A DNA stretch of 64,000 nucleotides, taken from NCBI RefSeq assembly GCF_025766255.1, contig NW_026516722.1:1-64000 (forward strand). Reading direction: 5' to 3'. The DNA is from Zychaea mexicana (Eukaryota; Mucoromycota; Mucoromycetes; Mucorales; Lichtheimiaceae). The position numbers and the translations under genes are program-made. Positions 33,456 to 44,732 of this stretch are shown one piece after another (within the stretch, counting starts at the first letter, position 1; every line of letters begins with the position of its first letter). The notes under the pieces were generated by a model that was given only the letters and a program-made list of their open reading frames with translations, had not been told where the DNA came from and searched no databases.

Positions 33456-35678
33456 TTATATCCGTAACCGACTCTTCAGTTCGCAGAATCCTCGTCCGAG
33501 TACGACGTGGCCTTGCCCTTCATACTCTCGCAACCATCGTCGTACCTTATCAGGCTTGCCCATAGTATACGCCGTCCAACAAAGATACCACATTGTCCGC
33601 TCGTTCGCCTCGATGCCCAGTCGCTCAAATTGTTTGACCAGTGACCGTGCCGCCGCCAAGTCCTTGTTGAACACAGCTACCCCGCGAATCCAAATGTTCA
33701 GAGACGCGGTGGTCAGTTCCAGCTTCTTCCGAATAGCCTCATCAAGCAGTTCTCTTTGTGCTTTGACCGACGACACTGCAAGTCCTCGTTGCTGATTCCG
33801 GTGATACGCATGAATAAAGTATCCATCCATCATCATATTATACAAGATCGTCTGGTCCAGCGGCTCTTCCTCGGACGGATCTGGTAGGAAGCAACGCCTG
33901 TCATCCTCGGCAATCATCATGTCAAACAGCCTCCGGGTCTTTTCAATGTCCACGTATCGCGACTTGATAATGCCATGCAAAAGCACCGTTTGCAACGTGC
34001 CATTGGATTGTAATCCGCTGCTGCGCAACTGATGATACAGTCGAAGGATCGTATCAATGTCAATATCGTCGGATTCAGCCTTGCGAATGTAACCGTGTAT
34101 CAAGGTTGTGTAGCTGACTATATCCGGCGGGGGTATCCGATGGTCGTTTCCAGAATACATGGCATCAATGACCTGATGCGCTGCTTCAAGATCGCCCTGT
34201 TGTGAAAGACCGTGAATCAAAAGGTTGTACGCGTAGGATGAAGGTGGTATTTCGTGTTGTAATGAGAATATCTTGTCGAGCAATGTCAGAGCTGCTTTTG
34301 TTCGCTTGTGTCGCAAAAAAGTGGTAATAATCGGATTCAATGTCTGTTCGTCTGGAGATATGGGAACGGCCGTGGCAACGTGTTCCAGTACCGTCACAAG
34401 CTTTGGTTCGTGTGGGTGTAAGAGCATTGCCTCTACTAATAGTCGTAGCGTAATCGAGTCGCCATCCATATCTTTGCTTTGCATCCGATCGATCCACATT
34501 TGCAAGTCATCCCACATTCGAAATTGGCACGAATAGTCAATGAAAGTATTAAAAGTTGCCATGGTTGGTTCAATGTTACAATCTTGCATTTCATTATATA
34601 TCGCATTAGCGCCTTCCATAGCACGCTTGCCTTGCTTGAGTTTGGACCGAATCAGGATGTTGAATGATGCTGCGTCAAATTCCACGTTACGTTCCTGCAT
34701 TTCTCGTAACACCACTTCCGCATCCTTGAGCCAGTTTTGACGTAGACTAGCATTCAATGCCATGTTAAACAGCTTGATCGTCACACTACCTTCGTCGTCT
34801 CGGGGTATCACTTGAAGCAAGCTGTTTATATCCTTTGTGCGTCGGTAATACGCAAGCAGTCGGCTAAACAGATGTATCTGCAGTCGCTCGTCGTGCTCGC
34901 TACCGGAACAATACCGTACCATCTCGACCAATTTTTCACGGCTCCAAAATTCAGAAGTATCCTTGATAATGCGCCAAGCTCGGATATTCTCGTTGGTATG
35001 CTGAACAGCCCAGGGCCGAATAAGCTGAACAATGTCCGGGGGCTCGAGTTGTGCAATTTGCTGATAGAGTTCATGGCGTATACTGGATGGATAATACGAT
35101 ACCCGAGAAGTTCGACAGAGCGCTTCCAATGCCTTTGCAAATTGTTGTGTGTTCACAAACGTTTCCAAATCCGCGACGCTGCAATGCGGCTCGTCCTTGA
35201 CGTTCCTTCGGCGCGTATTCGTCCGTCGTTGGTCATTGATGCTTTTTTGCTGTTGTTCCTGTTGTTGCTGCTGCTGCTGCTGCTGTTGCTTTTGTTTTGC
35301 TGCTCCTGCACTCTCAATGAGAGCTAAAATGTCAACCGGACTGTCGATTTTTTGCAACATATCGTCATTGGCCAGATCTTCCTCCTCTTCGACTACTGGC
35401 GCAGCCGATCGCGTTGCAATCGATGCTGTAGCTCGGCATGTGGAGAATTCTCGGTGCAGTAGCGGTGTACATGGTGTCGTCCAATGCGGCGATGGGTATT
35501 TGTTAGGGTCTGAATATTTATAAGAGAGCTGTCGACGTAAGGTTGTTGCGGATGGTGGAGGTGTGGTGGCGTTGGTGGCGGTTGGTTTCGCTTTTAAATA
35601 GTGTACAGAGAGTAAAAGTGAGCGCGCTTTTCTCGAGACATGGCGTTGAGTGGGACACAAACAAGAGCTAAGTAGCAT
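33456..35678 (-). CDS. Mitochondrial pentatricopeptide repeat (PPR) protein
   Basis: Single-exon gene for 740 residues. The first 90 residues are rich in Arg, Ser, Thr and Ala with almost no acid, typical of a mitochondrial presequence. A polyQ tract lies at about 129-144. From about 300 to 730 there are degenerate 35-residue PPR units, for example SVTIKLFNMALNASL, AASFNILIRSKLKQG, MATFNTFIDYSC, SYAYNLLIHGLSQQGDL and VSYTTLIHGYIRKA. PPR proteins bind organellar RNA base by base and act in stability, processing or translation of mitochondrial mRNAs. It resembles fungal proteins of the Pet309/Cya5 or Rmd9 kind only in architecture; the target cannot be told. It has its own upstream region of 650 bp. 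Confidence 0.9.
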   Translation of the reverse strand: MLLSSCLCPTQRHVSRKARSLLLSVHYLKAKPTATNATTPPPSATTLRRQLSYKYSDPNKYPSPHWTTPCTPLLHREFSTCRATASIATRSAAPVVEEEEDLANDDMLQKIDSPVDILALIESAGAAKQKQQQQQQQQQQEQQQKSINDQRRTNTRRRNVKDEPHCSVADLETFVNTQQFAKALEALCRTSRVSYYPSSIRHELYQQIAQLEPPDIVQLIRPWAVQHTNENIRAWRIIKDTSEFWSREKLVEMVRYCSGSEHDERLQIHLFSRLLAYYRRTKDINSLLQVIPRDDEGSVTIKLFNMALNASLRQNWLKDAEVVLREMQERNVEFDAASFNILIRSKLKQGKRAMEGANAIYNEMQDCNIEPTMATFNTFIDYSCQFRMWDDLQMWIDRMQSKDMDGDSITLRLLVEAMLLHPHEPKLVTVLEHVATAVPISPDEQTLNPIITTFLRHKRTKAALTLLDKIFSLQHEIPPSSYAYNLLIHGLSQQGDLEAAHQVIDAMYSGNDHRIPPPDIVSYTTLIHGYIRKAESDDIDIDTILRLYHQLRSSGLQSNGTLQTVLLHGIIKSRYVDIEKTRRLFDMMIAEDDRRCFLPDPSEEEPLDQTILYNMMMDGYFIHAYHRNQQRGLAVSSVKAQRELLDEAIRKKLELTTASLNIWIRGVAVFNKDLAAARSLVKQFERLGIEANERTMWYLCWTAYTMGKPDKVRRWLREYEGQGHVVLGRGFCELKSRLRI

Positions 35679-36326
35679 CCCGTTTTCATAATGTTATCGC
35701 AATACGTGCGTTGTTGGGTTTATATGTAATATATGGGCGGGAGAAAAGCAGGGTAAAAGTGGAACTTCAGCAGGGTGAGCACGGCTCAAGCCACCCATGA
35801 CGTTTCTCGTTGTTAGTGCCAGCCCTGACTGAAGCTTACATCCTCAGCAACCCCGACAATTATAGTGTCGTGGTACCATGGCGACGATTTTGACAAGCAC
35901 CACCACTACTCTATGCCAATGACGCTCGTCATCACGATTAATAGCTTAAAGGACCATACTACCCTCTTTCTACTAGGGTAGATACACAATATAACAGTTT
36001 CAACCCAGATGATGTCATATCTTGTTTATCCCCCACATTTCTGGATATTCACTTTGTCTCTCGACAACGCAGTCTATAAACTAAGTCTCCATGATTATAC
36101 GTATAAATTACTAGTTATGTTGAGATGTGAGCATTAATGTTAGCGGGGACCTCTTCGTTGAGCCACCTCACCAAGGGCTAATACCCCAATTCATTACCAA
36201 GTCACCTCAACTACACACTTGTCAATCAACCATACCATTTTGAAGCCATCCCACCTTCTGCGTTTCAGTTGAGATTATGTCTTTATATGCCAAATATGTA
36301 CGATTTACTATAATACATTACTATCC
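35679..36326. other. Intergenic, promoter of PPR gene
   Basis: 648 bp between two minus-strand genes. No coding frame, repeat family or RNA gene was recognised. Confidence 0.5.
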
Positions 36327-37151
36327 TTATCCTAGGATCTCTGAGATTGCTTCTAGTGTCTATTGTTTATCCGCCCAAGGATGAATGAGGTTAATAAATT
36401 TACGGCTTCCATAATAAATCCGTGTATATATAATTACCATTTTAATGTGTGCACGAATCTTGTCTGCTTCCTCTGAGTACTTATCAGCCGTGCTATACAG
36501 AGCAAGATTGTAATAGTTTGTTTAAAAATGCACAATTGCATTTCGTCCCTTCCCACCAACAACACAAAAGACGTATAGATTACCTTTGCAATTGTTTTTC
36601 CTTTTTATCGATAAACTTCTTTGCTTCATCCAGTGTAAACTGCACGTGGAATCCGAATCCAACATTGACATAGATATATTTTGTATCGGGTCTACATTGG
36701 TCAAAGCTAAAGTGAGCAAAGAAAGGGAAAAAATCTGGACCGCTAATGAAGGCTTTTGCGAATATGCATAGCTTACATGTGAGCCTGCACATAAAACTGG
36801 GTACCCAGATCCACCATAGTTTTTAATTCGTCCAGCTCATTTTGTTGGATTAACTCGATCTGTGATTTTAATTTCTGGCTGTTTAAAGATTTTTGTTGTT
36901 GAGTAAGTGATTGGATTCATCGATAGTAATTGTGTATACAGATAACAAAAGGTCAGGTATAAATCGTACTATTCTGAAATTGTGTCAAAAACCACGTCTC
37001 GGGCATCGAGTGTTGCTTTCAAACTGGGCTTCAGCTTCAAGTTGATGAACTCTTCATATTTGTTTATCAAAGCGATTCGATCTCGATCGTTCTTGCTAGG
37101 CGAGGGCGTTGTCATTTCCTCCAAAGGAAAGAAAGAGGAAGCGGATTGCAA
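36327..37151 (-). CDS. UXT-type prefoldin alpha subunit
   Basis: Five exons (36970-37151, 36777-36878, 36584-36691, 36438-36492, 36327-36359) give 159 residues, close to the 157 of human UXT. The order of features fits the prefoldin-alpha fold: an N-terminal coiled-coil helix (YEEFINLKLKPSL), the VDLG hairpin, the PDT.YIYVNVGFGF beta strands, EAKKFIDKK and a C-terminal helix ending in HIKMTLEAISEIL. UXT belongs to the URI/prefoldin-like R2TP co-chaperone complex that helps assemble RNA polymerase II and PIKKs. The acceptor of exon 3 was chosen because it restores the family motif IPDT. ATG at 37115 is an alternative start that removes 12 residues. It is predicted to act in cytosol and nucleus. 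Confidence 0.88.
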
Positions 37152-38531
37152 AGTCAGTTGACTGGAAAATTATGCATCTTTCCGCGTTACTATTGTCGTT
37201 ACACTCGGCTTGTCATTATTATTTAGTTGCCCGTGACAGTGTACGACATGCTTTTCTGAATGCTCATATGTTCTACTAGCAACCGCTCCTCGCTTCGCTC
37301 CGCGTCATTCACACAGTCGCGTCGCCATTGGGGGTATCTCATGGACCTTCGAACCCCACTCTGGAGCGAGGCTGTATCAGTACTTTCAGTATTAAGCGCT
37401 TGTACACTCGTCACATTCAGAATCAAAAGGGATAGCACGCAAGATATGTCTATGCGTATTTAACAGCAAAAAAGTGTATCCTTTATAACGTAGATATATT
37501 CAATAATTAAAGCACACTCAAATGTATATCATATACGCATACGCCATGACTATATGTTAGTGAATTAAAAAAACAGCGTATATAGTAGATGAGCGTAACT
37601 ACGTATAATACAATGGCACGGTAAATAAGCAGGAGGCGTGTAGAAGAATATTAACCTTACGTGTCAAGTGGAAAGAACGATGTAGGGAGTCATTCAGTGC
37701 TGTAGCACTTCCTAAATGGATAACACATTGATATATGACAAATGAAATATTATATATATATCTGCTCCTTTCGATTGCAGATATATGTAACTTGTCTTCA
37801 CCACTCTAGGAGGAAATAAGACGCTATTGATGTACTGCGCAACTGTGCATTATATCACAATGCATATCTTCGTAATTTCTTTATAAACTTGTACTTTTTA
37901 AAGCTTTGTTCATCCATCATTTGTCTCGGTTATAAATCAAGTTACTGCAGTCAGTACTGTTGTATGTTTGCGCTCTTTCTGTGTTCGATACATACTCGCA
38001 TGATCGTAGGAATATCAATGGCATGCAATTCTTTAATCGTAAAACCAACATGAGGGCGGCGACCCAGATCGCAATGCACCGCAAATAACCATTTTTAAAA
38101 CATAGCGCCAGTCTCTGTCGTCATTCTACTTTTGAAGCAGCAAGAGCGACAAAGATAGCCCGCAGGACTGGCAATGGCGTCGTCTCGAAAGTAGCCCATA
38201 AAGAGGCCATGTGTTTTCATAGCATGATACGTTACTGCGCTATTGTAAGAAAGCTGACAAGCGGCATGTGTATACCTCAAAGCAGTCTGGTGAATGCGAA
38301 ATGGTGTCGCGTTTGGTCCGTCTTGGTTGAAAAAGGTACAGCGCAGCGTCTTATTCTGACAAAGTACATGCTTCTTTTGCTGTCTCATTGATCCGTTGCC
38401 CACCTACAAACACCATCTTGCCACGTCTGCAACTTACATGGATACGGGATTTGGTGGGATCGTCCAATCATCAAGCATATCACACTCAATGTTTAAGCTA
38501 CCATCTTTTACTTAATAGCAGGTCTGACGAG
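37152..38531. other. Intergenic between divergent genes
   Basis: About 1.4 kb between UXT (minus) and the PD-(D/E)XK-like gene (plus). A minus-strand frame at 37223-37438 looks protein-like but has no usable ATG. An AT-rich stretch covers 37450-37950. Upstream exons of the nuclease-like gene may be hidden at 38100-38530, but none could be supported. Confidence 0.45.
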
Positions 38532-39306
38532 ATGCAACTTGCGACTCGCCTCGTCAACAACCCCAAAAGTGACCCTTGTGAAGACACCTTCGTTCATCGA
38601 TACCTCGATGCACTTTTCGATGGGGTGCTTTGCTCAGATCCATTGATCGAGACGGAATGGTAAACCAAGAAAAAAATTCAAGAAAAAAATGAGCTGCACT
38701 CTTACTTTCTCTTTGTTGGTCTAGGGCGAACGCGTGGATGAATAGCTCGAAGGAAGATCGTGTTTTGGTGTACAAGCCTGATTACATCGTGTTTGTCAAG
38801 CCGCACAACGTGAGGTTCGATATCGCTGCTTGTGAAGTCAAGGCACCCAAGAAAACTGCTGCGCCGCCGGTATCCGACTATGTCAAGCTCTGCATAGAAA
38901 TGAAACGTATACTGCTGAGCTTGGGCAAGGATTTGATCGACGCGCCCTACGTGCTTGGTATATTGGTGACAGGTGGATTGCACACTCCTTCATGTAAACG
39001 AGAAAAGCGAACTCATATGATCATATTCAATTAGGACATACGTTGACAACCTACCGGATGGATTTCATGGGAAACAATGCTTTTCGAGCCGTTCAGCTTG
39101 CCAAGGCTCCCATCATTACGACGATGGCATCCTTTGGCTCTTTTCCTATCCTTTTGCGAGCCATTATACAAGTGAAGAATCTCGCCCGTCGCCTTGCACT
39201 TGATATCGAAAAGAAGCAATTAGCAATGGCAAGCACTGGCTTTAAGCGCTCCATCTCCGCCCCACAATCCTCCATGCCCAAATGGAAAAAGAACAAGAAG
39301 CGCTAA
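38532..39306 (+). CDS. PD-(D/E)XK nuclease-like protein, family unrecognised
   Basis: Three exons (38532-38659, 38725-38972, 39035-39306) give 215 residues. In the middle, KPDYIVF is followed after about 13 residues by a strand ending in CEVKAP, the spacing and chemistry of the PD-(D/E)XK nuclease core (Asp, then Glu-x-Lys). A helix with DYVKLCIEMKRIL follows, as expected in that fold. The last exon ends in a basic tail (KWKKNKKR), suggesting nucleic-acid or nuclear contact. I do not recognise the family. Similar Glu-Val-Lys proteins form variable families in Mucoromycota to my knowledge, but I cannot name them. The start is uncertain: the ATG at 38532 follows an AG-rich acceptor-like site, so the 5' end may be missing or in another exon. 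Confidence 0.55.
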
Positions 39307-39314
39307 CGTTCTAA

Positions 39315-39320
39315 AATAAA
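39315..39320 (+). terminator. Putative poly(A) signal
   Basis: AATAAA begins 9 bp after the stop codon of the PD-(D/E)XK-like gene, in AT-rich context. The distance to the stop is short for a used signal. Confidence 0.4.
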
Positions 39321-39510
39321 GTTTCAGATTAAGAGCGACAAAAATGATGTCAAACCATTTAGTAGCAGTAACAGTACTTAAAATATGTAATTACACTTTA
39401 ATGTCCTACACTTTCGAGATTATATTGTAGGGCCTGTTTCATCAGCTTCTGAATAAGCATCCAACTGAGGCAATGTATAGGTTTATTTTATACGCGACAA
39501 CATCAGCACT

Positions 39511-40643
39511 CTAATAGTATACATGGAGGACACCAAACGAGATATTAATCAGAATTCCTGCAACAATTCCTGCAAAAAGTATGAAATTGATTAATTATTT
39601 GTCAAGTTTCCATGGTATCAGTCGACACTGCTTTTCCATACCCATTTGATGCCGTCGCGTAAAAACAGATTCTCGAAACCAGAACAAGCAGATAATGCCC
39701 ACAAAGAATCCCAATATTAAACCCCACATCATTTCTTTGTATGTTCCTTGTACAGCTGCAAACACAAGATGTTTAATTCGAGCACTGAAGTGACATCCTT
39801 TGCATTTAATCACACAGAGTATAGTGTACTTACTTCCATCTGCAAGTGTTTCAGTAGTATTGTCTATCCACTGCTCCTCCAAATTCCGTGCTTCTTCTGA
39901 ATTATCTATATAAAGTATCACCCGGTTTAGTCACAACACTCCACGTGACATTTCCTATCATTTACCATCGCCACCAGTGCCATGCATTCGATGAAACCTT
40001 GCTCGAATGCCTTGTATATCTTCTTCGGAAAATCCAGATTCTCGTAGTCGATCGAATCCAGTGGGTGGTGACATTTGTGGTTCGTTCTAACCATCCATAC
40101 TTATAAGTATATAACGCACTATCTTCTTTCCTGCATAATAGTCGTAAACATGTATAGTTGTGCTTACATTATTGGGTGAAGTAGTAGCAGTAGAGGTAGA
40201 AGAAGAGGACGATTGCTGTGGGCGTGGTTGTGGTGTAGGAGGGATATAGTCGGATACAGAGCAGTGGATATAGACAGGTGGTGGTGGTGGTACTTTGGCT
40301 TTTGAGTTGGTGTCGCGAACAAGTTGGCCAATCCCGTAACCACACAACCGTCGAGCATCGTCTAGAACACGTCCATTTCGAATAAGGCGGATATGTTTGT
40401 CTTGTGCTTGTGGTGCCGAATGTCGAATCTACTTGGTCAACAGTGTGTTGTATTAGGTCTTTTTTATATGCGTAGTGGTGAATCCGCAGAAAAATAAAGC
40501 AAACAGATTGTAAAAAGACAAACCTTTTGCTTAATGTCGGCTATAGAGTCAAGTGGAGAAGCTCGTATTACGAGATCTTGACCTTCGTTCCAGCGAATGT
40601 GCAGGTCTACAGATTCATAGTGTTCATCTTGTTCCTGATGCAT
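39511..40643 (-). CDS. dsc3: DSC E3 ligase complex subunit 3 (Dsc3)
   Basis: Six exons (40524-40643, 40168-40428, 39966-40086, 39834-39905, 39642-39755, 39511-39569) give 248 residues. The N-terminal 75 residues form a ubiquitin-like domain (LHIRWNEGQDLVIRA, DKHIRLIRNGRVL). After a Pro/Ser linker comes the DUF2407_C hallmark GFSEEDIQGIRARF (about 142-155). Two membrane spans follow at about 202-219 and 231-248. Dsc3 is part of the Golgi/endosome Dsc ubiquitin ligase that activates SREBP in fission yeast and degrades membrane proteins. The last intron was placed because it replaces an odd polar end by the hydrophobic family C-terminus. The start ATG lies in a run of short 5' frames; no better one is near. 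Confidence 0.87.
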
Positions 40644-41374
40644 ATTGTGCACGTTTTGGGGTGTATGCTCTTCTCTTTTCTTTTTTCGGTAAAAGCAAAA
40701 GGTATTCACCGCTCAAATAATTATAGAGGGCTCACACATAGAAAATAAAACCTTGCTTCGGTGTTGCCAATTGATATAATGGCAAGCGCCCTACTTTGTA
40801 TAGACATGTATGATAAAGCAAAAGACATCCATTATTGCTTTTACCATTAGGAGAACCACGAAAGGGGAGGCGGGTTGTTCTTTATTTTCAAGCGCTAGCG
40901 AGTCGCCAGTTTTGAGAATATTAAAAAGTCAGGAACAATGCTTAAGCAGTGAACGCAGTATATACACCGTCATCACAAAGAGCAGTGCTTAAAGAGTTTA
41001 GGGGATACGATGGCAAAGGATTAAGATTTAAGCGATTCTGTGGGTTTATCGTAAACATAAAAAGCATGCTGGTTGGTCCTCCTCTACTTTTTCCACTAAA
41101 GAGTATGTGCAAATATCAATGTTCGACGCTATGAGGCATCAACACGCTAACAGATAGCTAGCGGTACCAAAGGATACGACAAGATACTCAGTCTGTGATC
41201 TGTATCTCTCGAAGCATTGCTTTTTGGGAGGGGGGGGACCTGTCAACAGCTACCACCACCTTCCTTCGCTTTTCCAAATTTGGGACCATGTGACGCGGCG
41301 ATTTGGTCTACAACCTAAACAAAAAAAAAACAAACGCTCGCGGGTCTTTTTTTTTTCTCATATCAACACATAGC
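40644..41374. other. Divergent promoter region dsc3 / mL61
   Basis: 731 bp between oppositely oriented genes. It contains a G8 run near 41233 and A/T homopolymers close to the mL61 start. No additional gene is supported. Confidence 0.5.
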
Positions 41375-41873
41375 ATGTCACTTCGATCGTTAAAATCAGC
41401 TCGCGAGATTGTCGCTCAACTTGGCTCAGGCGTGGGTGCCCAAAAGCTTTTACCTGACGTATCAAAGATTGCCTTGACTTATGCATTCAAGGGCAAGACC
41501 GAATGTGCTGGTGCAAAGTAAGTGTACAAACCTTTCCAAACTTGACAGCTTTTTATTATTTCTCTCTACCCGAGAAAAAAGAAAACTAACTGCAATTCTA
41601 GGCACTTTTTGCAAGAGAGTCTTCCACGCATGCAATACAACAACCCTAATGTCGAATTTGTTGTCGAAAGTTCAGCCGATCCTGCCACGAAGCCTACTGT
41701 CACTGTTCATTTTGGTAAGCAACTAAGGCCAGCTCAGGAGCATACATACACAATGCTTTTCGAGCATCTGTATTGATTATTCTTGTGTAGGTGAACGAGG
41801 CTCCAAAGTATTTGCCGTTCCAAGCACGCATTCGGATAGCATATGCCAACAAGTTTTTGAAGCAAAACCATAA
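41375..41873 (+). CDS. Mitochondrial ribosomal protein, L51/S25/CI-B8 domain (mL61/Mrp49-like)
   Basis: Three exons (41375-41517, 41602-41714, 41791-41873) give 112 residues. The thioredoxin-like L51/S25/CI-B8 fold is indicated by an N-terminal strand (SKIALTYAF), the segment GAKHFLQESLPRMQYNNPNVEF shared with mitoribosomal proteins Mrp49 and mS25, and a later TVTVHF strand. The phrase leading into the helix (xGARKF-type) and the PNVEF strand favour mL61 over the complex I subunit NDUFA2. The first 25 residues are basic and helical, fitting a mitochondrial import signal. Each exon join is in phase. Assignment to mL61 versus mS25 is by resemblance only. Confidence 0.75.
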
Positions 41874-42143
41874 GACACAGTTTACACCCATAATATATCG
41901 AAAACATGCACCACTCTCATTACCACCATCCACACCATCACCACCACCACCACCACGACTACTACTACTACTACTCTCATGACAAACACACGTTTTCCTT
42001 TTTGTACAGACCATTTCCAAGAGAATTAACATAAAAAAAAGACCAATCAACCTGTATAGAAAATTTATATATATCTTCTTTGTGTGTGTTATGCCAAAAA
42101 AAAAAAAAACAGAAAAAGCAATCCGGGAATCATCTTTAGTTTG

Positions 42144-43444
42144 TTATGATCCAGCAACCGTTGTCGAAAGTATCTGAGCGAATCCGATGATAAAGACCAA
42201 GACAAAGCAATCCTTGATCAACGCTGATACAATGATCCAGTAACGAAGTAGCACATTTGCTGCGTTGGCCATTTGGGGTGGTAAATATTGGATGAGTGTC
42301 GACAGTAGTAATGAACTGCTACTCGTGTTGCCCTACACACCATGATTAGTTTCTAAACCAACTAAAATAGACACTTTTATCAAAAAAAAAAAAAAAACTT
42401 ACTTGTTGGTATAACATACGCGCCGATTGTAACATCAGCTCCAATGTTACGAAATACCAAAACAATGGCTATAAAGAAAGTCAATCAATGAACCATACTT
42501 TTTGTTGGGGCGCTGAGATGAGAGAAAGAGAGTCAGCAGATCACAAAAGAAAAAAAAACACATACGAAATGAATTCCAGAGTATCCTTCAGGGCTTGATG
42601 CAGACAGTAGACCAGCAAACCGCTCTGCGCCCACGGTAGACCATTCTGTATACACCGCGTACGCTCCCAACCAAATCATACTGATGAAATGAAGCAAATT
42701 CCAATATTTGGCAGAAGTATCTGTCGGTCCATCCATCTGTTGCTGTTGTTGTTGCTGCTGTTGTTGTTGCAACGTGGCAAGTAATGCTGGATTGAAAGGA
42801 AATTGTCCGCCAAGCAAGTCGTTCAGATTCGGTGGTGGCACTCCTGCCTCGCCTGCAGCAAACATGGCTTCTAACGAAGGTGTGGTTCCGTCACTTGTTG
42901 AAAAGCTAAGTGAAGGAATGGGTTGTGGTGCACCAAGCGATTCACATGGATCGGCATCCGCAGGTCTCGGTTGCGATGTTTGCTGCGATGCTGCTGCTGC
43001 TGCTGGTGGTAATGGTGGTACTGAAGACGTTGTTGTCGTCGAAGCCTTTCTGGATCGCAATGTATCCGTTGACGTGCTTGCAAATATTGCGGGCGAAGGC
43101 GAACGTGACCTTGGTCGTTCTCGTTGTGGTGTTTCCGATCGCGCAAGTGAAGACGTTGATGTAGAAGGTGATGGTGTAGGTGAAGGTCGATTGGCTATAT
43201 ATTTCCAATCGGCGTGTGCGGGTGGGGAGGGGTGGGTGTATAATCACGTTTAATGAAAATGTCGCTAGTTAGTTTCAATACTTTATAAAAAAGTTAAAGC
43301 AGACAGAATGACGAGTTGGAAAACACACATACGGAATGCAGTGCCCGTAATGCGATTCAGTCTGTTTTCTGCAGACGCAAGAATCTTTTGTTTGCGCTTT
43401 TCTCGTCGACGCTCAAGTTTTTCTTGTTCGGATAGTTCTGGCAT
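42144..43444 (-). CDS. GET2: GET complex subunit Get2 (CAMLG-like)
   Basis: Four exons (43333-43444, 42566-43194, 42403-42468, 42144-42332) give 331 residues. The N-terminus has the cytosolic Get3-binding signature: acidic/helical start followed by ERRREKRKQK (11-20). A long Ser/Pro/Ala linker with eleven Gln at about 180-190 leads to three membrane segments, near 202-220 (WNLLHFISMIWLGAY), 250-266 (FWYFVTLELML) and 308-326 (VSALIKDCFVLVFIIGF). Get2 with Get1 forms the ER receptor that inserts tail-anchored proteins delivered by Get3. Family sequence conservation is low outside the basic motif and the membrane part, so recognition rests on this architecture. Confidence 0.82.
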
Positions 43445-44732
43445 AACACAAGCAACACGTCAGGAAAGAAAGAACAGCAGCAACAGCGGAAGGTGGTGTG
43501 GTGTAGAGGCGGCAAAAGAAAAATAGGGTGTTGGTCGATGACCTGGGGTGGGCGCGCGTGTTTTGATTTTTTAGCGTAATCCTACAGTGCCAAAAACGAA
43601 CAGTGCCAAAAACGGCGCTGTGGAACACAAAGGCATCAATATAAGGATTTCTTTGTTGACACAACACCATCAATGACGCTGCCCACCATTCCAGGCAACA
43701 TGATTGCTACATACATGGATATTGTGAGTAATTCTGTTCTTTCAAAGTATTAACAGAAATACTACTTGCTATCTTGGTCGTTTGTGTTTCCTATGTCGTC
43801 ATAGTTAGTAGTCAAAGAACACCTTTTAATATGATCAGACCACACTCCTGGCTCGTTCGACAAAAGGGTGTAGCTAAACCTCTGATGTACGGTTCTCGTT
43901 AAGAGTTATGGCAAGAAAGTGCTCGTTTACCTATGACAGTATTGAAATGTATTACATGGATGATCAATATCTATCTGTGCTTGCTACTAGCTCTATTGCT
44001 ATATTGTAGACTGGTTCATTAATGGAGCACAGAAGAAAGAAGAACAATGGGAACAACCCATCAGTTAGTAGTATATAGGCCACTAGAAAGTCAAGTATGT
44101 TGCTGTAGCTAGCTGCTATATCATTTGATGTCAGTTGATATACAAGTTAGGATATCTATGGCCTCGATGCCTCTGCTTAATAACATGTGTGTTTGTAGTC
44201 TGTCACACTCATCAGAAGGAAGGACAAGAAACGAAAGCTGGCAGTATAACCAAGTATGGAATTTTGTGAAGGTTCTTTTCATTTTCAGAAAGAAACCCTT
44301 CTGGCGAAACTTAATTTCCCTCTTCCCACAGTCAAATGAAAGCGTAATAACAAAGGGTTTATCTCCTCTGGCTTCACTTGACACTAGTTGCCCTAGTCAC
44401 ACTTGGCATCAGAACGAAGCAGCAGCAAAGGCGCGTAGAATGTCACTTTAGGCGTTTCGTACTTTCTGGGCTACGGATAGCGTTCGTAGAGTCTTTATGG
44501 TATTACCAATACCATGAATCCTCTGCTAAGGCCAGCAATAACGAGGGTGTGCCAAGGCGGCTTTTGTCGCTGTTTTCATTTCGGATAAACCGAATAAAGT
44601 AAAAAAAAAATAAAACCCGCTTTCTCTTGCTATTGTAGACCCTTTCTGCTCTTCTTTTTTTCTTTTTCTTTTTACGCATATACACCTCTTTTTTCCTCTT
44701 TTGCTTGTGATCTGGCATTCATAAACATCGCA
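43445..44732. other. Intergenic with a possible decayed coding stretch
   Basis: About 1.3 kb between divergent Get2 and RasGEF genes. At 43836-44010 the plus strand reads as protein-like sequence broken by a stop (…LMYGSR, stop, ELWQES…), which may be a pseudogene scrap. A minus-strand frame at 44121-44384 has no ATG. A short exon-like start at 43674-43722 ends at a gtgagt donor without a partner. None is strong enough to call a gene. Confidence 0.4.

Noticed and set aside
37223..37438. Minus-strand frame with a signal-like start and charged body
   Set aside because: No ATG after the preceding stop and no upstream acceptor. It lies in the short 5' region of UXT and is probably a chance frame.
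42708..43253. Plus-strand Cys-rich frame opposite Get2
   Set aside because: The Cys runs are the antisense reading of the polyQ tract.
44121..44384. Minus-strand 87-codon frame
   Set aside because: Begins with GTG, and a second frame over the same bases looks equally plausible, so there is no basis to call it coding.
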